Assembly: GCF_910592395.1 (NCBI RefSeq)
Contig: NC_088318.1
Coordinates: 5,232,756-5,296,755, forward strand
Length of the DNA stretch: 64,000 bases
Source: Lineus longissimus
Lineage: Eukaryota; Nemertea; Pilidiophora; Heteronemertea; Lineidae
Reading direction: 5' to 3'
The position numbers and the translations under genes are program-made. Shown piece by piece: positions 11,437 to 22,322 of the stretch (position 1 is its first letter; each line of letters opens with the position of its first letter). The notes beneath the pieces were generated by a model, which saw nothing but the letters and a program-made list of their open reading frames with translations, was not told the origin of the DNA and searched no databases.

Positions 11437-11453
11437 GGGGGGGGGGGGGGGGG
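11437..11453. repeat. poly-G run (17)
   Basis: Seventeen consecutive G bases, then A and another GGGGG. A homopolymer prone to slippage and quadruplex formation. Confidence 0.9.
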
Positions 11454-11710
11454 AGGGGGCGTGACAGACCAACAGACAAACAGCTTACTAGGTTTATCCA
11501 TAATATTGCTCTAGCTTATGGGACTTGGGCTCCCTCAATGCTGAGTTCTTGTCGATGCGAAGATGTCTTATTAAGAAACAGCTTTAGGCTTTCCTTAACA
11601 ATCCTATTGTCAACCCAGGAGATATTGGAAATCATCGAACACTAGAATGTATCCACGAATCAAAATTTAAAAACACGTTAAGCACTTCATTTGAATCTAA
11701 CGCCGCCTTT

Positions 11711-11746
11711 TTTACCGCAGGAAAGCGTCGTTTCTCTTACGTACCA
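11711..11746 (+). CDS. candidate 36-base micro-exon
   Basis: A strong acceptor (TTTTTTACCGCAG) and a strong donor (ATG then GTGAGA) bound 36 bases. The segment is open in the phase 0 frame (ESVVSLTYQFPM) and also open in another frame (KRRFSYVPVSD). Micro-exons of this size are common in animals. There is no homology to support it. Confidence 0.25.
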
Positions 11747-12486
11747 GTTTCCGATGGTGAGACTGTGGGCTAATACCTCATATTGCCACTCCGATTTGTA
11801 CATCGCCCGAGGGTTTCAAACAGGAAGTGTTATAATGAAGCTGTGTTTGTCAGAAACGTGTTTTGCTCTTTTATCGGTCATGTGTCATTTTTATGCTTCT
11901 CCAGCAGAGAGGAAATGTTTTTATTCGCTGAAGTTATACAGTAATTGGGAATCATGGCGGAAGGATACACTGAAGCAGTAACATTTTCCGACCTCACAAA
12001 ACAAAATCGGATGTGAACTTTATTTGAAAAGGAGTTACAGACGCGCACGCAATTCGATTTAGAAGAATCGCTGCAGGAAGTTTTACCTTTCTGACTCTGT
12101 TGTCACCTAATTACTGGATCCACTCACCGATACGATCCCAAGCCGATTTCCACTGCCGTCTCGATGGGTAGTGTCTAAACAACCGGGAATAATAGTAGGC
12201 AAAAGAGATATCTTGTCTTCGTTTCTTCCACTATGGTATTTAATTGCAATATGAAAAGTTCCGCTGTAGAGTCTGGACAATTCATGACTATTACGTTGTT
12301 AACTCTTGAATAGATATCCCACCCCTTTTATGGCTGCGAAAGGCCTACTATAGTGTTCGGCTGTTTAGACTCTACCCATCGAGGCGGTGATACAAATCGG
12401 GTATTGTCGGCCTTCGGATCTTATTGGTGACTGAGTCGATCCAGTAATTCGTATCTTGGAGACTACGGAATATTCCGTTTAAAATT

Positions 12487-12733
12487 TGGAAGTGACTACT
12501 TGGCAAGCCCGGCTTACCAAACAGCAACTTTTTCTAATGTCCTGAATGGAGAGCCGAACTCATTAATATTAAAGCAAAGTCTCCAGCTCGCCAAACAGGG
12601 TAGATTTTTTACCTGTTTGGCAAGCCCGGCTGGCCGAACAGGGTGGCCTTTTAGTGCTGTTTGGCAAGCGGCTCTCCAAACAGGACAAAAAAAGATGCCT
12701 GTTCGGCGAGCAGCTTGCCAAATAGACCCGGCC
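12487..12733 (+). mobile_element. hairpin-cluster repeat (family B), copy 1
   Basis: 247 bases closely match 38172-38416 in the same orientation, differing at only a handful of positions by eye. Homology starts at TGGAAGTGACTACTTGGC and stops sharply at ACCCGGCC. The element consists of four related imperfect palindromes of the form TTTGGCAAGC...GCTNGCCAAAC, at about 12500-12524, 12612-12642, 12657-12684 and 12698-12725. No long open frame is meaningful here. No target duplication was found. The sharp homology limits suggest a non-autonomous mobile element. Confidence 0.8.
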
Positions 12734-12837
12734 CTAAAATTTAACAAAAACAACTCGACAGGCAGCGCCTACTTCCCCAGCTGATAGCTACGGAAAACAC
12801 GGCGTTCGTCAATATCGGGTTTGCCGGTCTAGCTGTA

Positions 12838-13010
12838 GCTGTGGAGGAGCCGTTGTTGATTATAGTCTCGGACTCTAGGCAAGTGGTCTGGAGGTCCTTG
12901 CTTCGAACCATACATACGGCTTAGACTCAAGGCAGGTAGCTTTATTAATTTGCTTTACTCCAACAAGGCGTATAATTACCCCGGCTAATCAGATCTGCAT
13001 TCTGACGGGC
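12838..13010 (+). mobile_element. possible degenerate tRNA-derived SINE
   Basis: A B-box-like CTTCGAACC lies about 35 bases after a box A-like AAGTGGTCTGG, followed by a unique body with CCCGGCTAATCAG. The promoter boxes are imperfect and no tail was defined. Confidence 0.35.
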
Positions 13011-14589
13011 GACTGCCATACCGACGATCTGTCCGAGCCATTATTTATATGCACCCAATTGAAAATGTTCCATGAAGTCTCATGAAATCGTCATGTACTG
13101 CAAGAAACCATTGTATCTCGTAATTTAAACACTTGTATTCGTATTTAGGAAGGCTTGGAATGCATTCATTCCTCATTCATCCTATTTGATGGAAATTTGC
13201 TAAATTAGAGTCATTGAAATGACCGTGGCTTGTGCCGATTCAAAAGTAAACAAAGCAGTCTTATCGATCTTTGAATGCGAGCATGCTTTTTGCCTAAATC
13301 TACCTTATTACTTAATCAAATCTCATGTGTAAGATATGTCAATCTCTTGGTTAATGTTCGGAGATCCGAAGGGAGGCATTAATCTTTCCTGGTCAGGCGA
13401 TTTCTTAACGTAGGAAGGGATTTTCTGGTGCTATATGAAAAAATATTCGCTGGGTGCACATGAAATCTGGAATCGGCAGCTCGTCAGAATGGGAATTGCC
13501 CGTCAGTTTGGTGATAATGGGTATCGGTCTGATATGCTTAGGTTGTAGCGCTGATTGAGCAGCTCATCGGAAGTTTACGAGAGTTTTCCATGTAAATCAT
13601 GTAAAAGGCTGGAAAGTTTGGGATAAGACCGGGGTAGTATGTATGAAGTCGGAAGAGTGGGACGGTGTATTTCGATAAATCAAGATCCTCGATATAGTTT
13701 GATAGGCTATGTGACTACTGATCATGATTTACGGCCATCATTCTCTGAGTGTCCTGATGAATATACGTAGCTCACCTTAAGTAGGTGAAGATACCGCTAA
13801 CAATAGCTGACGACGACAGTCTTGTCATTCTGTCATTTTAATCCAAAATTTCGAAAATAACTCAAACCCATACAGAACTTAAAGCAGATATTACATTAAA
13901 AAACAGGACGTGTTTTATTGGCATTCAGTCACCCCGGAAATCTATTCTCAAGAACATTCCTTCTCAAGGCTCTTCACACTCCAGTTATCATCTTCAGAGA
14001 CTCTCTGAATTTCGCATTGTCAATCCCAGAATGTGTGAATTACCTCCTGCAGTCTGTGGGGTATTCTTGAGTATTCCGACTATAATCCCAATTACCATCA
14101 TAATGCCTCCAGGGGGACTTGAACCGACTACTCTATATGAATACGAGTGCATTGGTTCCCCTTGGGTTGCAACATGAATGAATTTTAGATATCTTGTGTC
14201 GATATATTACATGTTGCTACAGTAATATCTTCGCATCCCTATATATGCAATTACTACAAACCGGGAAACTTTGCCGGTTTACCATGTGTCTGCTAGGCTG
14301 ATTCTGTGCTGCCAGATTTATTGGTTATTCTATGAGAAACATGAAGAATGTTTCATTTTTGACATATTTCGCCATGTTCCTTTGATTGTTAGGACTAAGG
14401 CTAGAAGACAGAGCGCGTATTGTGCTATCTTTGTCATGTCACGACTTATTCCTTCAGGTGACGTCGGCTTTTATTCGATGCGTCAGAGTTTCACAGTTAA
14501 AAACTGTCAGGAATGGTTCAAGATTATGTAAGGAGTAAAGAGACTTGGATATGAGATCCAAATAAAATTGTGCACCGGCCTTGGTTAAA
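13011..14589. other. no gene seen
   Basis: No supported feature. An 86-codon open stretch at 14271-14531 has no splice or start support. Confidence 0.45.
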
Positions 14590-14800
14590 GAAAACCTAAA
14601 ATGGGGCGTTTTGAACGGCCCTGTTAAAACATAAGGTGGGGATAAATGTTAGCAGTTTCTGGTTCCCCTCGGGTATAGTTGATTATGTAGCCAATGAGGT
14701 GCATAGGGAGTAATATCCAATTTAGTTGTTTTTACCACGTTCAGCTAGTCTAAATAAAGACTTGTGCCACGACTGCATGGATATCTTTAAGTACGAATGT
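14590..14800 (+). repeat. interspersed repeat family A, copy 3
   Basis: Matches the reverse complement of 3795-4062 over two blocks, around AATGGGGCGTTTTGAACGG and ACGTTCAGCTAGTCTAAATA, separated by a shorter spacer than in copy 1. Diverged copies in both orientations indicate an old dispersed family. Confidence 0.7.
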
Positions 14801-15328
14801 ACCTGTCAACGTATAATGATATAGACAAGTCATGCTATTTTCATGGTCAATAATTGCTTTGAAATTCATTTTGATAAATACACTGTCTGCATATTGGAGG
14901 ATGAAAATTCCCTACCTTAATTCTGAAACCCTAGTATTGACAACAACTCGGATTTCCAACCTAAATTTGTGCTGAGATTCGCGATCAGTCGGTCCTGGAG
15001 TTATCGAGAATGATCCAATATCGTCGTGTGTGACCAGGCCTGGTGTATGTAGCACACTGCTTTATCTACATGTAAATGTACTACGAATATGATGGAATGC
15101 ATATGAGATGAGGCATACTCGCGTGGGGTATTGGAGTTTTCGGGTCCGCCCAGACCAACTCGGCTGCAGACCGAGCCCCAGTCCATCGAATCTTTTGAAT
15201 CCTTTTTTTCGACGAAGCCATTGTGAGGTATTTACTATAAAACGGAGGAATCGCAACCTAAGTGAACATCGCGAGTATTTCTCGCACATCACCCTAAGAA
15301 TAGGAATTCTTTTTAAATGGCTTCTCAC

Positions 15329-15361
15329 CTGCGTCCTGGAAATGATTCTAGACTCCATCAT
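15329..15361 (-). CDS. candidate short first coding exon
   Basis: Minus-strand codons MMESRIISRTQ run straight into a strong donor (CGCAG then GTGAGA), leaving phase 0. Upstream is AAAATGGCGGC, a YY1-like motif often found at animal transcription starts. That ATG opens only a 7-codon upstream frame. On the plus strand the same DNA offers a rival first exon (15317-15403, ATG then ASHLRPGNDSR, donor ATC then GTAAGT). Only one is likely real. Confidence 0.3.
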
Positions 15362-15403
15362 AGTGTTGATTTTGCCGCCATTTTTTTCTCAAAAACACTG
15401 ATC

Positions 15404-16341
15404 GTAAGTATTATTGCACGATATTGATACCGCAAAGATTAATTATGAGAGTATCACGAAAGTGTTGACGGAGAAATCCCGCCTCATTTTCCGTCCGTGA
15501 TTTTGTTTATATCACTACAGCCTCCGTGCAGACTGTTTATGACCGATTTCTATAAAAAGCGGCCATCCAAACATGCTATAAGACATGATTTATACCGCAA
15601 TATCAATGATCAAGATAGAACAGGAGCGGGGACGAAGTCCTCCTCCGTCCGATCCGGCGGAAATTACTCCGGTACCACGCATGCAATTACTGATCTCCAT
15701 TTGTGGCTGGTTGGCAAGTAATCTTTGTTGCTCACTGATGCTCGTGACATGCAGATTACACGCCATAAAGTTAGTAGTAAAAACAAGGTTAGAATGCTTT
15801 GGGTACACTGCATGTTTAACAGAAGAAACAGTGCCCGTAGAGGAACCGAGTCGCCCAAACGCGGACGGTTTCCACGTAGCAACGTTGCTGTTAATTGATT
15901 CCTAATCCATACACTGACCAGTCTGGCGAATAAACAACATGCTTTTCTTAGAAATGATCATGATAAATGCCTGTGATGACATGAAGCTTATCGAAAACTT
16001 GCTGTACACATCTGCTTATGCACTTGGACGGACATACCATGTGCGATTGTTAAACCAGGTTCAGTGGCAGGATAAGATACGTAAGTCTTGAAGAGCAGCT
16101 ATTGGACAAAGACCACCCATATCATCACTGTAAACTTTGGAATCGCTGTTTGGTTATCTGCGTAGTTTTCCCGCGGCGGTGACTGCTGCAGGAAAGTGGT
16201 TGGTTGGTTAGGGCCATGGGGAGTACCGTGTTTGACCTTTGCAGTGACTTTATTTTCTTGGATAGATTTCTATCATGTGTCAATACAAATAATGACATAG
16301 TTGGGAGGTTGATCGGAAATCTCCTGATTAGTTCGAACTGA
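15404..16341. other. no well-supported gene
   Basis: Overlapping open stretches on both strands at 15585-15905 (up to 106 codons), without splice or homology support. The plus frame has a hydrophobic segment (LLISICGWLASNLCC). Confidence 0.35.
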
Positions 16342-16533
16342 TCAAAATGCGAGCGGATTGCCTGTCGGGAAACAAGTCAGTGATAGGCTAAATTTTCTAC
16401 TTTTATCTCGAGAAATTGACGAGGATACTCCTCCGTGCAGTAACATGTAGTAGTGTGACAAGGCCTGCTTGAATTTTCCGACAAGGAATCTGTATGTGCT
16501 AAAATCGCTCAACTCGACGTAATTTTTGGACAT
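16342..16533 (-). CDS. small open frame, unidentified
   Basis: 63 codons from an ATG at 16533 to a TGA. It begins MSKNYVELSDFSTYRFLVGK and has coding-like third positions. There are no splice sites at the ends and no recognised domain. It may be an intronless remnant or chance. Confidence 0.22.
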   Translation of the reverse strand: MSKNYVELSDFSTYRFLVGKFKQALSHYYMLLHGGVSSSISRDKSRKFSLSLTCFPTGNPLAF

Positions 16534-17642
16534 TTTGTGCCTTTTTATTTGAAAATTCAAAAATAGTTGTCATATTGCATTTTTTTAAAATAGTTTTTCT
16601 TCTAAAATGAAGTGTTTTCACGGTTTTACGAGCACGGTTTTCGTAGCGTATCAGTAGAACATTGCTGTGTGACAAGGTTTTTTAAATTTCGTGAAAGCGA
16701 TGATTTGAAGAGAAGGAGGAACAAATCGCAACATTAACTGACAGCATTCTTTTCGTAGAATTCTTCTGCTAATATTCGTGTATATGATACATGTAATACA
16801 CGTACAATGGACACAAATACTGGCTGTGGGAACATGCTTGATATCATACCTCAGGTCAAAATCCGTGGATCTCATTGGCTTACACCTGTCACGTAGCGGG
16901 TAACATTTAGATATAACTTCTCCTTGGCCACCAAATAAAAATGCAATGTTACCCCCACGCGGACTGGAATAGCGGCGCCTTCATTTTCTTGTTATACCAC
17001 TGACAATACCAGTATTGTAATTTTTCAAGCGCTTTTGATTGTAGTTAGATTTTTAGGCTATTGACAGATATAGAGGATCACTATGTATATCGTCTTCAGA
17101 AATGATAAGTAAATGACGTTTGGCACAGTTTTATAAATTCGTTTTTTTTGGTCGCCAAGCAAAACGCTCCCTACCAGGCTCTGCACTGATCACAGTGAGA
17201 GTGAGTCGTACAGATTAAAATTCTCGTGGAAAGCGGCCATCTTGTTGCTCGATTCGATATGTGCCGGTGAATGACAAATTTTGATTAGACCAGACATATT
17301 CGAACCGTTCGGGGGTTTACAGAGCTTCACTGCAGCTTTATTTATAGGACAAAAATATGAAATATATCGATGCACACTTGGAAAAAGGGATCAGGTTATT
17401 ATATGATAGAAAATGTAGGTAGGAAGTTGACCTGGATTTGCGAGTTTCAGCACAAAACGTTACGTGCATTTTGTATGCGTTTTCCTGTACATTTGAAACT
17501 TCATATTTTCTTCGATTTCCGTGTTTTCTCCATGTATTCCTTTGACAAGTTTGAGAATGCCCATGGAGCTTAGTCTGAATTTCATGACAAAATTATATAT
17601 TTACATCATTGAACAGAACGTGGGTGGGTCAACGGCACGGAA
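16534..17642. other. no gene seen
   Basis: AT-rich, with one TACATGTA word near 16792. No supported coding or RNA feature. Confidence 0.45.
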
Positions 17643-17663
17643 CCCCCCCCCCCCCCCCCCCCC
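17643..17663. repeat. poly-C run (21)
   Basis: Twenty-one consecutive C bases, the longest homopolymer in the window. The open frames crossing it (17521-17760 plus, 17606-17950 minus) are artefacts of Pro or Gly runs. Confidence 0.9.
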
Positions 17664-18274
17664 AACATTGACGAACTGTAGCCGCAGTGCGGACGTATAT
17701 GAAAACATCGAGTGGGAAAGCCGCAGCCGTAGTAACCAAGATCGATGCAAAATGAATTAAGGGGCAAATTTAAATGCTGCTTGCTAGTTTCCAGGGGCGG
17801 GGGCGGGGGGATTTCTATGAATGTAGAGGATATGCTTCTTAGAAAATGAGTATTTTCAATTCTTGATGGAAATTCATGAAAATAAATTGGGAAAAATTTT
17901 TTCCTCCCCGAAACAGTTTTCCCTGAAAATTCTAAACTCTTTACCAACAAAATCGGTATGATATAAAAAGTGGTGCGCCTTCTCGTCGGGCGATATATCG
18001 CCCTCCACGACTAGCAACATTTTTATTGTATTGTGTCTGCTTTGGAGAGTGGATCAGTGAAAAAGACGCAATCGTGCCCGTTGTGGAATGGAATTACACT
18101 TAAAATACTCTACAATTTACATGTCAATAATAAGCCCAACATTCGTTTGTTATTCCCAGCTCTGTAACCTTTTACATTGTTCAAAAGACCAAAATAGATC
18201 TTTTGACTTGAATGTCATTTCTTCCTGGTATCAAGATTTATAAGAGACGTTCTTTGATATAAGGTAAATGATAG

Positions 18275-18490
18275 ATGGTTGGAAATCAATTCGACACCAA
18301 AGAAAGGTACACAAACCAAGCGAAGTCACAGGAAAGTGGACTCTGCGCTATGATGTCAGCTGACTACTCCAGTTGCTTTGATGTGCAAAAGCTAAAGTTG
18401 CTAAAAGACCGCACATCCAGAGTTTTAGTATCAAGCGGCGAAATTAAAAGATGGGTTAGGTTTCCAAATTGCTGCATAGATGTCAAATAA
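18275..18490 (+). CDS. small open frame, unidentified
   Basis: 71 codons from an ATG, with polar, coding-like composition (MSADYSSCFDVQKLKLLKDR near the middle). The end is a stop, not a donor. No domain is recognised. It lies 345 bases upstream of the candidate recursive splice point on the same strand. Confidence 0.25.
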   Translation: MVGNQFDTKERYTNQAKSQESGLCAMMSADYSSCFDVQKLKLLKDRTSRVLVSSGEIKRWVRFPNCCIDVK

Positions 18491-18743
18491 CCTGTAAAGT
18501 CAGGGTATTTTGCGGTGGAGCTCTTTAAGTGAAGCCACAGACTGTAAGAATTTCATATTCCAAACCGTATGCAGTTTGTGTTTAACAGTTCACTCATATC
18601 GAGAGGCGCGCACTTTAGGGATGGGTGGGGGTTGGCTGGGGGGTTAGATTCAAGTGACTCCTGATTGCACGCTATAAAACCTTAATTGACTGATGAATAA
18701 GAGCAGCAAAATACTTAACTAAGATATCTCAGACTAGGCGTAT

Positions 18744-18841
18744 GACTTACCTGCCCGTCATTATTATCTCACATTTCTTCTCTTTCATTACCATTAAATA
18801 TCTCATGTCATTTCTTCTCTCTTTTCTTCTGCAGGTAAGTC
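18744..18841. repeat. perfect 11 bp inverted repeat around a pyrimidine tract
   Basis: GACTTACCTGC (18744-18754) and GCAGGTAAGTC (18831-18841) are exact reverse complements flanking 76 bases rich in C and T on the plus strand. Each strand therefore carries a CAG/GTAAGTC junction pointing outward. Confidence 0.85.
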
Positions 18842-18882
18842 CCAGCATGCACCACAAACTGAAGAGAAAGACTATAGGCAAG
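18835..18882 (+). CDS. candidate 48-base exon at a recursive splice point
   Basis: A textbook acceptor (TTCTCTCTTTTCTTCTGCAG) is followed with no gap by a consensus donor, GTAAGT. That is the signature of a ratchet-type recursive splice site. If the downstream donor AAG then GTATAT is used instead, the segment is a 16-codon exon in phase 0 (VSPSMHHKLKRKTIGK). Recursive splice exons elsewhere have exactly this form: an acceptor directly abutting an internal donor, with a second donor downstream. This implies a plus-strand gene with a long intron here. Confidence 0.35.
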
Positions 18883-20096
18883 GTATATTATAAGTTATCA
18901 TTTCTGAGAGACCTCTAAGACCTGAAGCCTTTAAGAAACCAAAACATATGTGGTGAAAAGCCTCTTTTCAGGTCTTTCATTCATGTTTTTGAAAATCTTC
19001 TTGGCAGGAGAAATAGATTGGTATTCGTTTTCTATTCACATGCTTGACAATCGTGAAAAGAAATCAAATGATTTGGCTATCCGCCCACGGGGCTGCCATT
19101 CATCCACTTATTAGATCACGTGGTCTTGTTTCTTCTTCGACCAGAATTGTGATTAGAAAAACTCGAAAAAAAATTCAATTATCGTAACACAAGAAATCGA
19201 TTAATTAGATACAGGCAAAAATCTATTGCTCAAGAAATTTCCCATCTACAAATGTACGTAATTCTAATGACCTCTTTGTGAGTTATATTGCACAAAAACA
19301 GTTGTTGTTCTGGCTTGATCTACACGCCAAGGAGACATTTATCAGGTGTTTGAGTCTTTGAGAGATCGTTGGCAATTCTGGGGCTATTCAAATGCAGTTA
19401 GAGAAGTCTAGAGTGTCGTAATGTTTCCTTTACCAGCCTTCAATAATACATTAAAACGGCAAATATCAAGGTAATAAAACGTTAGAGCCTCCAATGATAC
19501 TTTTTATTTGCAATAAAACAGCAACGTGGGAACGTACTTTTGAATAACGATGAAACGCTCGAGTACCGGTAGATTTACAAATAATAAAGTGCCGTTTACA
19601 TTCATTTGTAGTTCATATGGGAGTAATACTGAACTTCCAGCGGTATTGAACTTCCAGCGGTATTGCTGCCTACGTAGCCTCCGCCCATACCATTGAAGAA
19701 ATACGTGTAATTTTTCTGTATAGCGCGCGCCTCATGCACCAGGCCTGCCATATGCAATGTACACTATCGTTATACGGTATATAAAGCGGTAGGTGATAAA
19801 GCTTGGAATCAGTGAAACCTTGGAACCAGTGATAAACCTTGGAATCAGTCCTAAAAATGCATAAAAACATGAAATAATGCCATTTGATCCTAAGGTGGTT
19901 ACGAATCAATATTTGGAGCTTATTTTTACATGATCAGATCGGAATTTGACGGTAGTTTAGAAATCAGTCGCATATCCGATTCAATAATCCATATTTTAAA
20001 ACAATCCAGTCATACCTCGCCTCCAGTGTACATTACTGATCTCCCAAATATGGGCATGCACGTCACGACACGCCCACCACACATCCATAATATGGA
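18883..20096. other. no gene seen
   Basis: AT-rich. A short direct repeat of GAACTTCCAGCGGTATT occurs twice in tandem at 19631-19665. No supported coding feature. Confidence 0.45.
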
Positions 20097-20101
20097 CCAA
20101 T
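20097..20101 (+). promoter_or_regulatory. CCAAT box
   Basis: GGACCAATCAGCGCTCC contains a canonical extended CCAAT box about 75 bases upstream of the candidate exon at 20172. It may mark a promoter. Context is the only support. Confidence 0.3.
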
Positions 20102-20171
20102 CAGCGCTCCGCTTACTACGCCACCACACGGGGCCTATTTGAACTACGGAGCGGTGTGATCGATCATACAG

Positions 20172-20291
20172 GATGATACAGAGAAGATTGACTACATCAT
20201 GCAGTACCGGCTGGCACTTATCCGTAGAAAAGTAGATGAAGGTTTATTACCGAAGGTTTTAGCCGGGTTTGGAGATGAAAAATGTGAATAA
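20172..20291 (+). CDS. candidate terminal exon, unidentified
   Basis: After an acceptor-like ATCATACAG the plus strand reads 39 codons to a TAA. The peptide starts DDTEKIDYIMQYRLALIRRK and ends FGDEKCE. It is charged and helical, and looks protein-like throughout. The stop codon overlaps an AATAAA polyadenylation-type hexamer. The acceptor lacks a good pyrimidine tract and no family is recognised. Confidence 0.3.
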   Translation, partial: DDTEKIDYIMQYRLALIRRKVDEGLLPKVLAGFGDEKCE

Positions 20292-20664
20292 ATTCCTTCG
20301 CTGTGAGCGATTTCGTACATATTCATGTACACATCGAGGAATGTAGAGATATTTTCGTGATGTAACCAGTTCTAAGCGGAAACATTTTTTAGTGATCCCC
20401 GTGTGCATGTTTGTGCTAACTACCGAGCTTTATCAGAGCTTTTATGTACTTCGGATGAAAACGCCTTATTTTAGTAAAAGGAACACAAAACAATCACAAA
20501 AATTTACTTTTGCTTTCATTGAAGAGAAATAATTTGATATTTGCAAATAGCGGCCCGTCATGAATTTAAGTTTATTTTTTAACGACAACAACACATTTCC
20601 AATGCATTCAATGATAACGTCATCCTCCACAAAAAGGTTGATTCTGGAACTACTGGCAAATTGC

Positions 20665-21746
20665 TAATATGTAAAGTCAAGGACTTAGTGAGCCCCCCTT
20701 TAGGACGGGAGAGCTCCCCCGAACCCCCCTACGAGCATATGTTAAGTGCAAGCTCTAACAACTACAGCTGTTACAATGGGGGGACACCCCCCAAACCCCC
20801 CTCCGTCGACATAGGTTTTTACCAGTGCGTTGGGGGGAAGCTCCCCCCAACCCCCCCCCCCCCCCCCGGTGGACAGTCAACTAGCCCTTCTGTGTCATAC
20901 TGCTGGAGGGGGGGGGGGGGTGCGATGGGACCATATAGTTCCTTCCGACACATTTTTGTTTTGGTAATGTAATACATTGTGATTGTCCTTATTCACGGGA
21001 ATCGGGCGTTTCCAGTGATATACGACACAAATAGGTTGTCCTCATGCATTCACTTTGGAAACGCATTTTAAAATAGATGTTACGTCCTGTTAATGGGGCA
21101 CGTCATCATCGCGTACATTTGGGAAAAACTCCCAAACGAGACCGAAGCAGACGGCTGAAAGTAGTTTAATTATTGGCCGTTAGGGTGCAGAATGTCGCTC
21201 ACCCGAATTTTTCACGCAACTTTTGCTAAATAGAGCTAGTTCTAGTTTGTGATTCATTTTGATACTTCAGATTTGGGCAGAAGACCAATATAACTTAGTC
21301 GTCAGTGTGGTTTTAAGCTGGAAAAACGTATTTGTTTTTCTTAAAGTGCCTTTTTTGGACGGGTGTGTGCGATTGTTTTGTTTTTATGTCACGTGACCTC
21401 GATCATGTCGACACAAAATTGAAATAAACCACACTTTTCTGTCATTATTTAGGACGGATATTTCTCTAATAAAAATATTAATATAATTGGCCAATTTCTT
21501 AGGCATATGATGTAGCGAATTCCCATGAAGATTTAAATTAATTTAAATTAATTTCAACCAATGGGATAGCAACCACCACCGGAAGATCGCGGAGAAATCG
21601 GTAAACTCAACGGAGTTAATTCAGAAATTTACCAAAAAAAATTGTTTGTAGGATATACAATATTTACTCTCTTTATTTCTCATCAAATCAGTATATACTC
21701 CCACACACACGTGTATCTTAAGAGCCCCTCCTAAAGGGGGGCTTAT
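20665..21746 (+). mobile_element. 1.08 kb GC-run element (family C), copy 1
   Basis: Near-identical in sequence and length to 52243-53319, same orientation, with only scattered substitutions. Homology begins at TAATATGTAAAGTCAAGG and ends at AGGGGGGCTTAT. Near the ends, GAGCCCCCCTTTAGGA and its counterpart TCCTAAAGGGGGGCTTA form an inverted repeat. The left third is packed with C and G runs and short palindromes (GAGCTCCCCC). The right part is AT-rich and includes a TTTAAATTAATTTAAATTAA tract. No intact transposase frame and no clear target duplication. A non-autonomous DNA transposon is the likeliest class. Confidence 0.85.
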
Positions 21747-22226
21747 CAATGAAGTCAGCTGGGACGAGATTGGCAGTAAGGAGGGTATAAATCGTGGAAG
21801 GAACGCGCCCGATTTCACGTGGTACTTGCACAGTGATTCCACGGTTTAGTACTGACTATTCCAAGGTTTGATCACACAGACTTCACTTTCCATGACTACT
21901 GCGCTGCTTTGAACTGGATTTCATAACAACTTCACCTGCTTTGCCCTTTTTATCTTCTCTGGACACTGCGTATAACTTTCAACGCAAAGTATACTGTGGT
22001 TTTTGAATGAGACGCAAAAACGCTACACATGCCGAAATTGAGCAATAGCAATAGTCAGTAGCATCACGCTTACTTGTTACCATTGTGTGCACAGCGATGC
22101 CGTTTATGAGTGAGAAATACTATAGCCGATTAACGTCATTTGTAATAACATTGGATGTGCATGCATTCGCTGTACTTTTTGTCAAGGTATTGACACGGTT
22201 GTCTGAAAGCTTAGCAATGTCAATAC
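21747..22226. other. no gene seen
   Basis: No supported feature. The segment ends at the minus-strand exon candidate at 22322-22227. Confidence 0.45.
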
Positions 22227-22322
22227 ATTGAGGGTGATGGGAGTGTTGGTTAGTCCCTCAGCTGAGGGCAGCTGCGTTGGGTCGATGATCGACACAGCCA
22301 CTCCTTGTTGTCCGGCACCCAT
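22227..22322 (-). CDS. candidate short exon, unidentified
   Basis: From an ATG at 22322, 32 codons lead to a possible donor (AAT then GTATTG), phase 0. The peptide starts MGAGQQGVAVSIIDPTQL and continues PSAEGLTNTPITLN. GC-rich third positions stand out from the AT-rich surroundings. There is no acceptor upstream, so it would be a first exon. The donor is moderate and the stretch is short. Confidence 0.3.

Noticed and set aside
17606-17950. Pro- or Gly-rich proteins encoded across poly-C runs here and at 20661-20972, 48038-48223 and 60436-60636
   Set aside because: These frames depend on homopolymer runs and mobile-element sequence.
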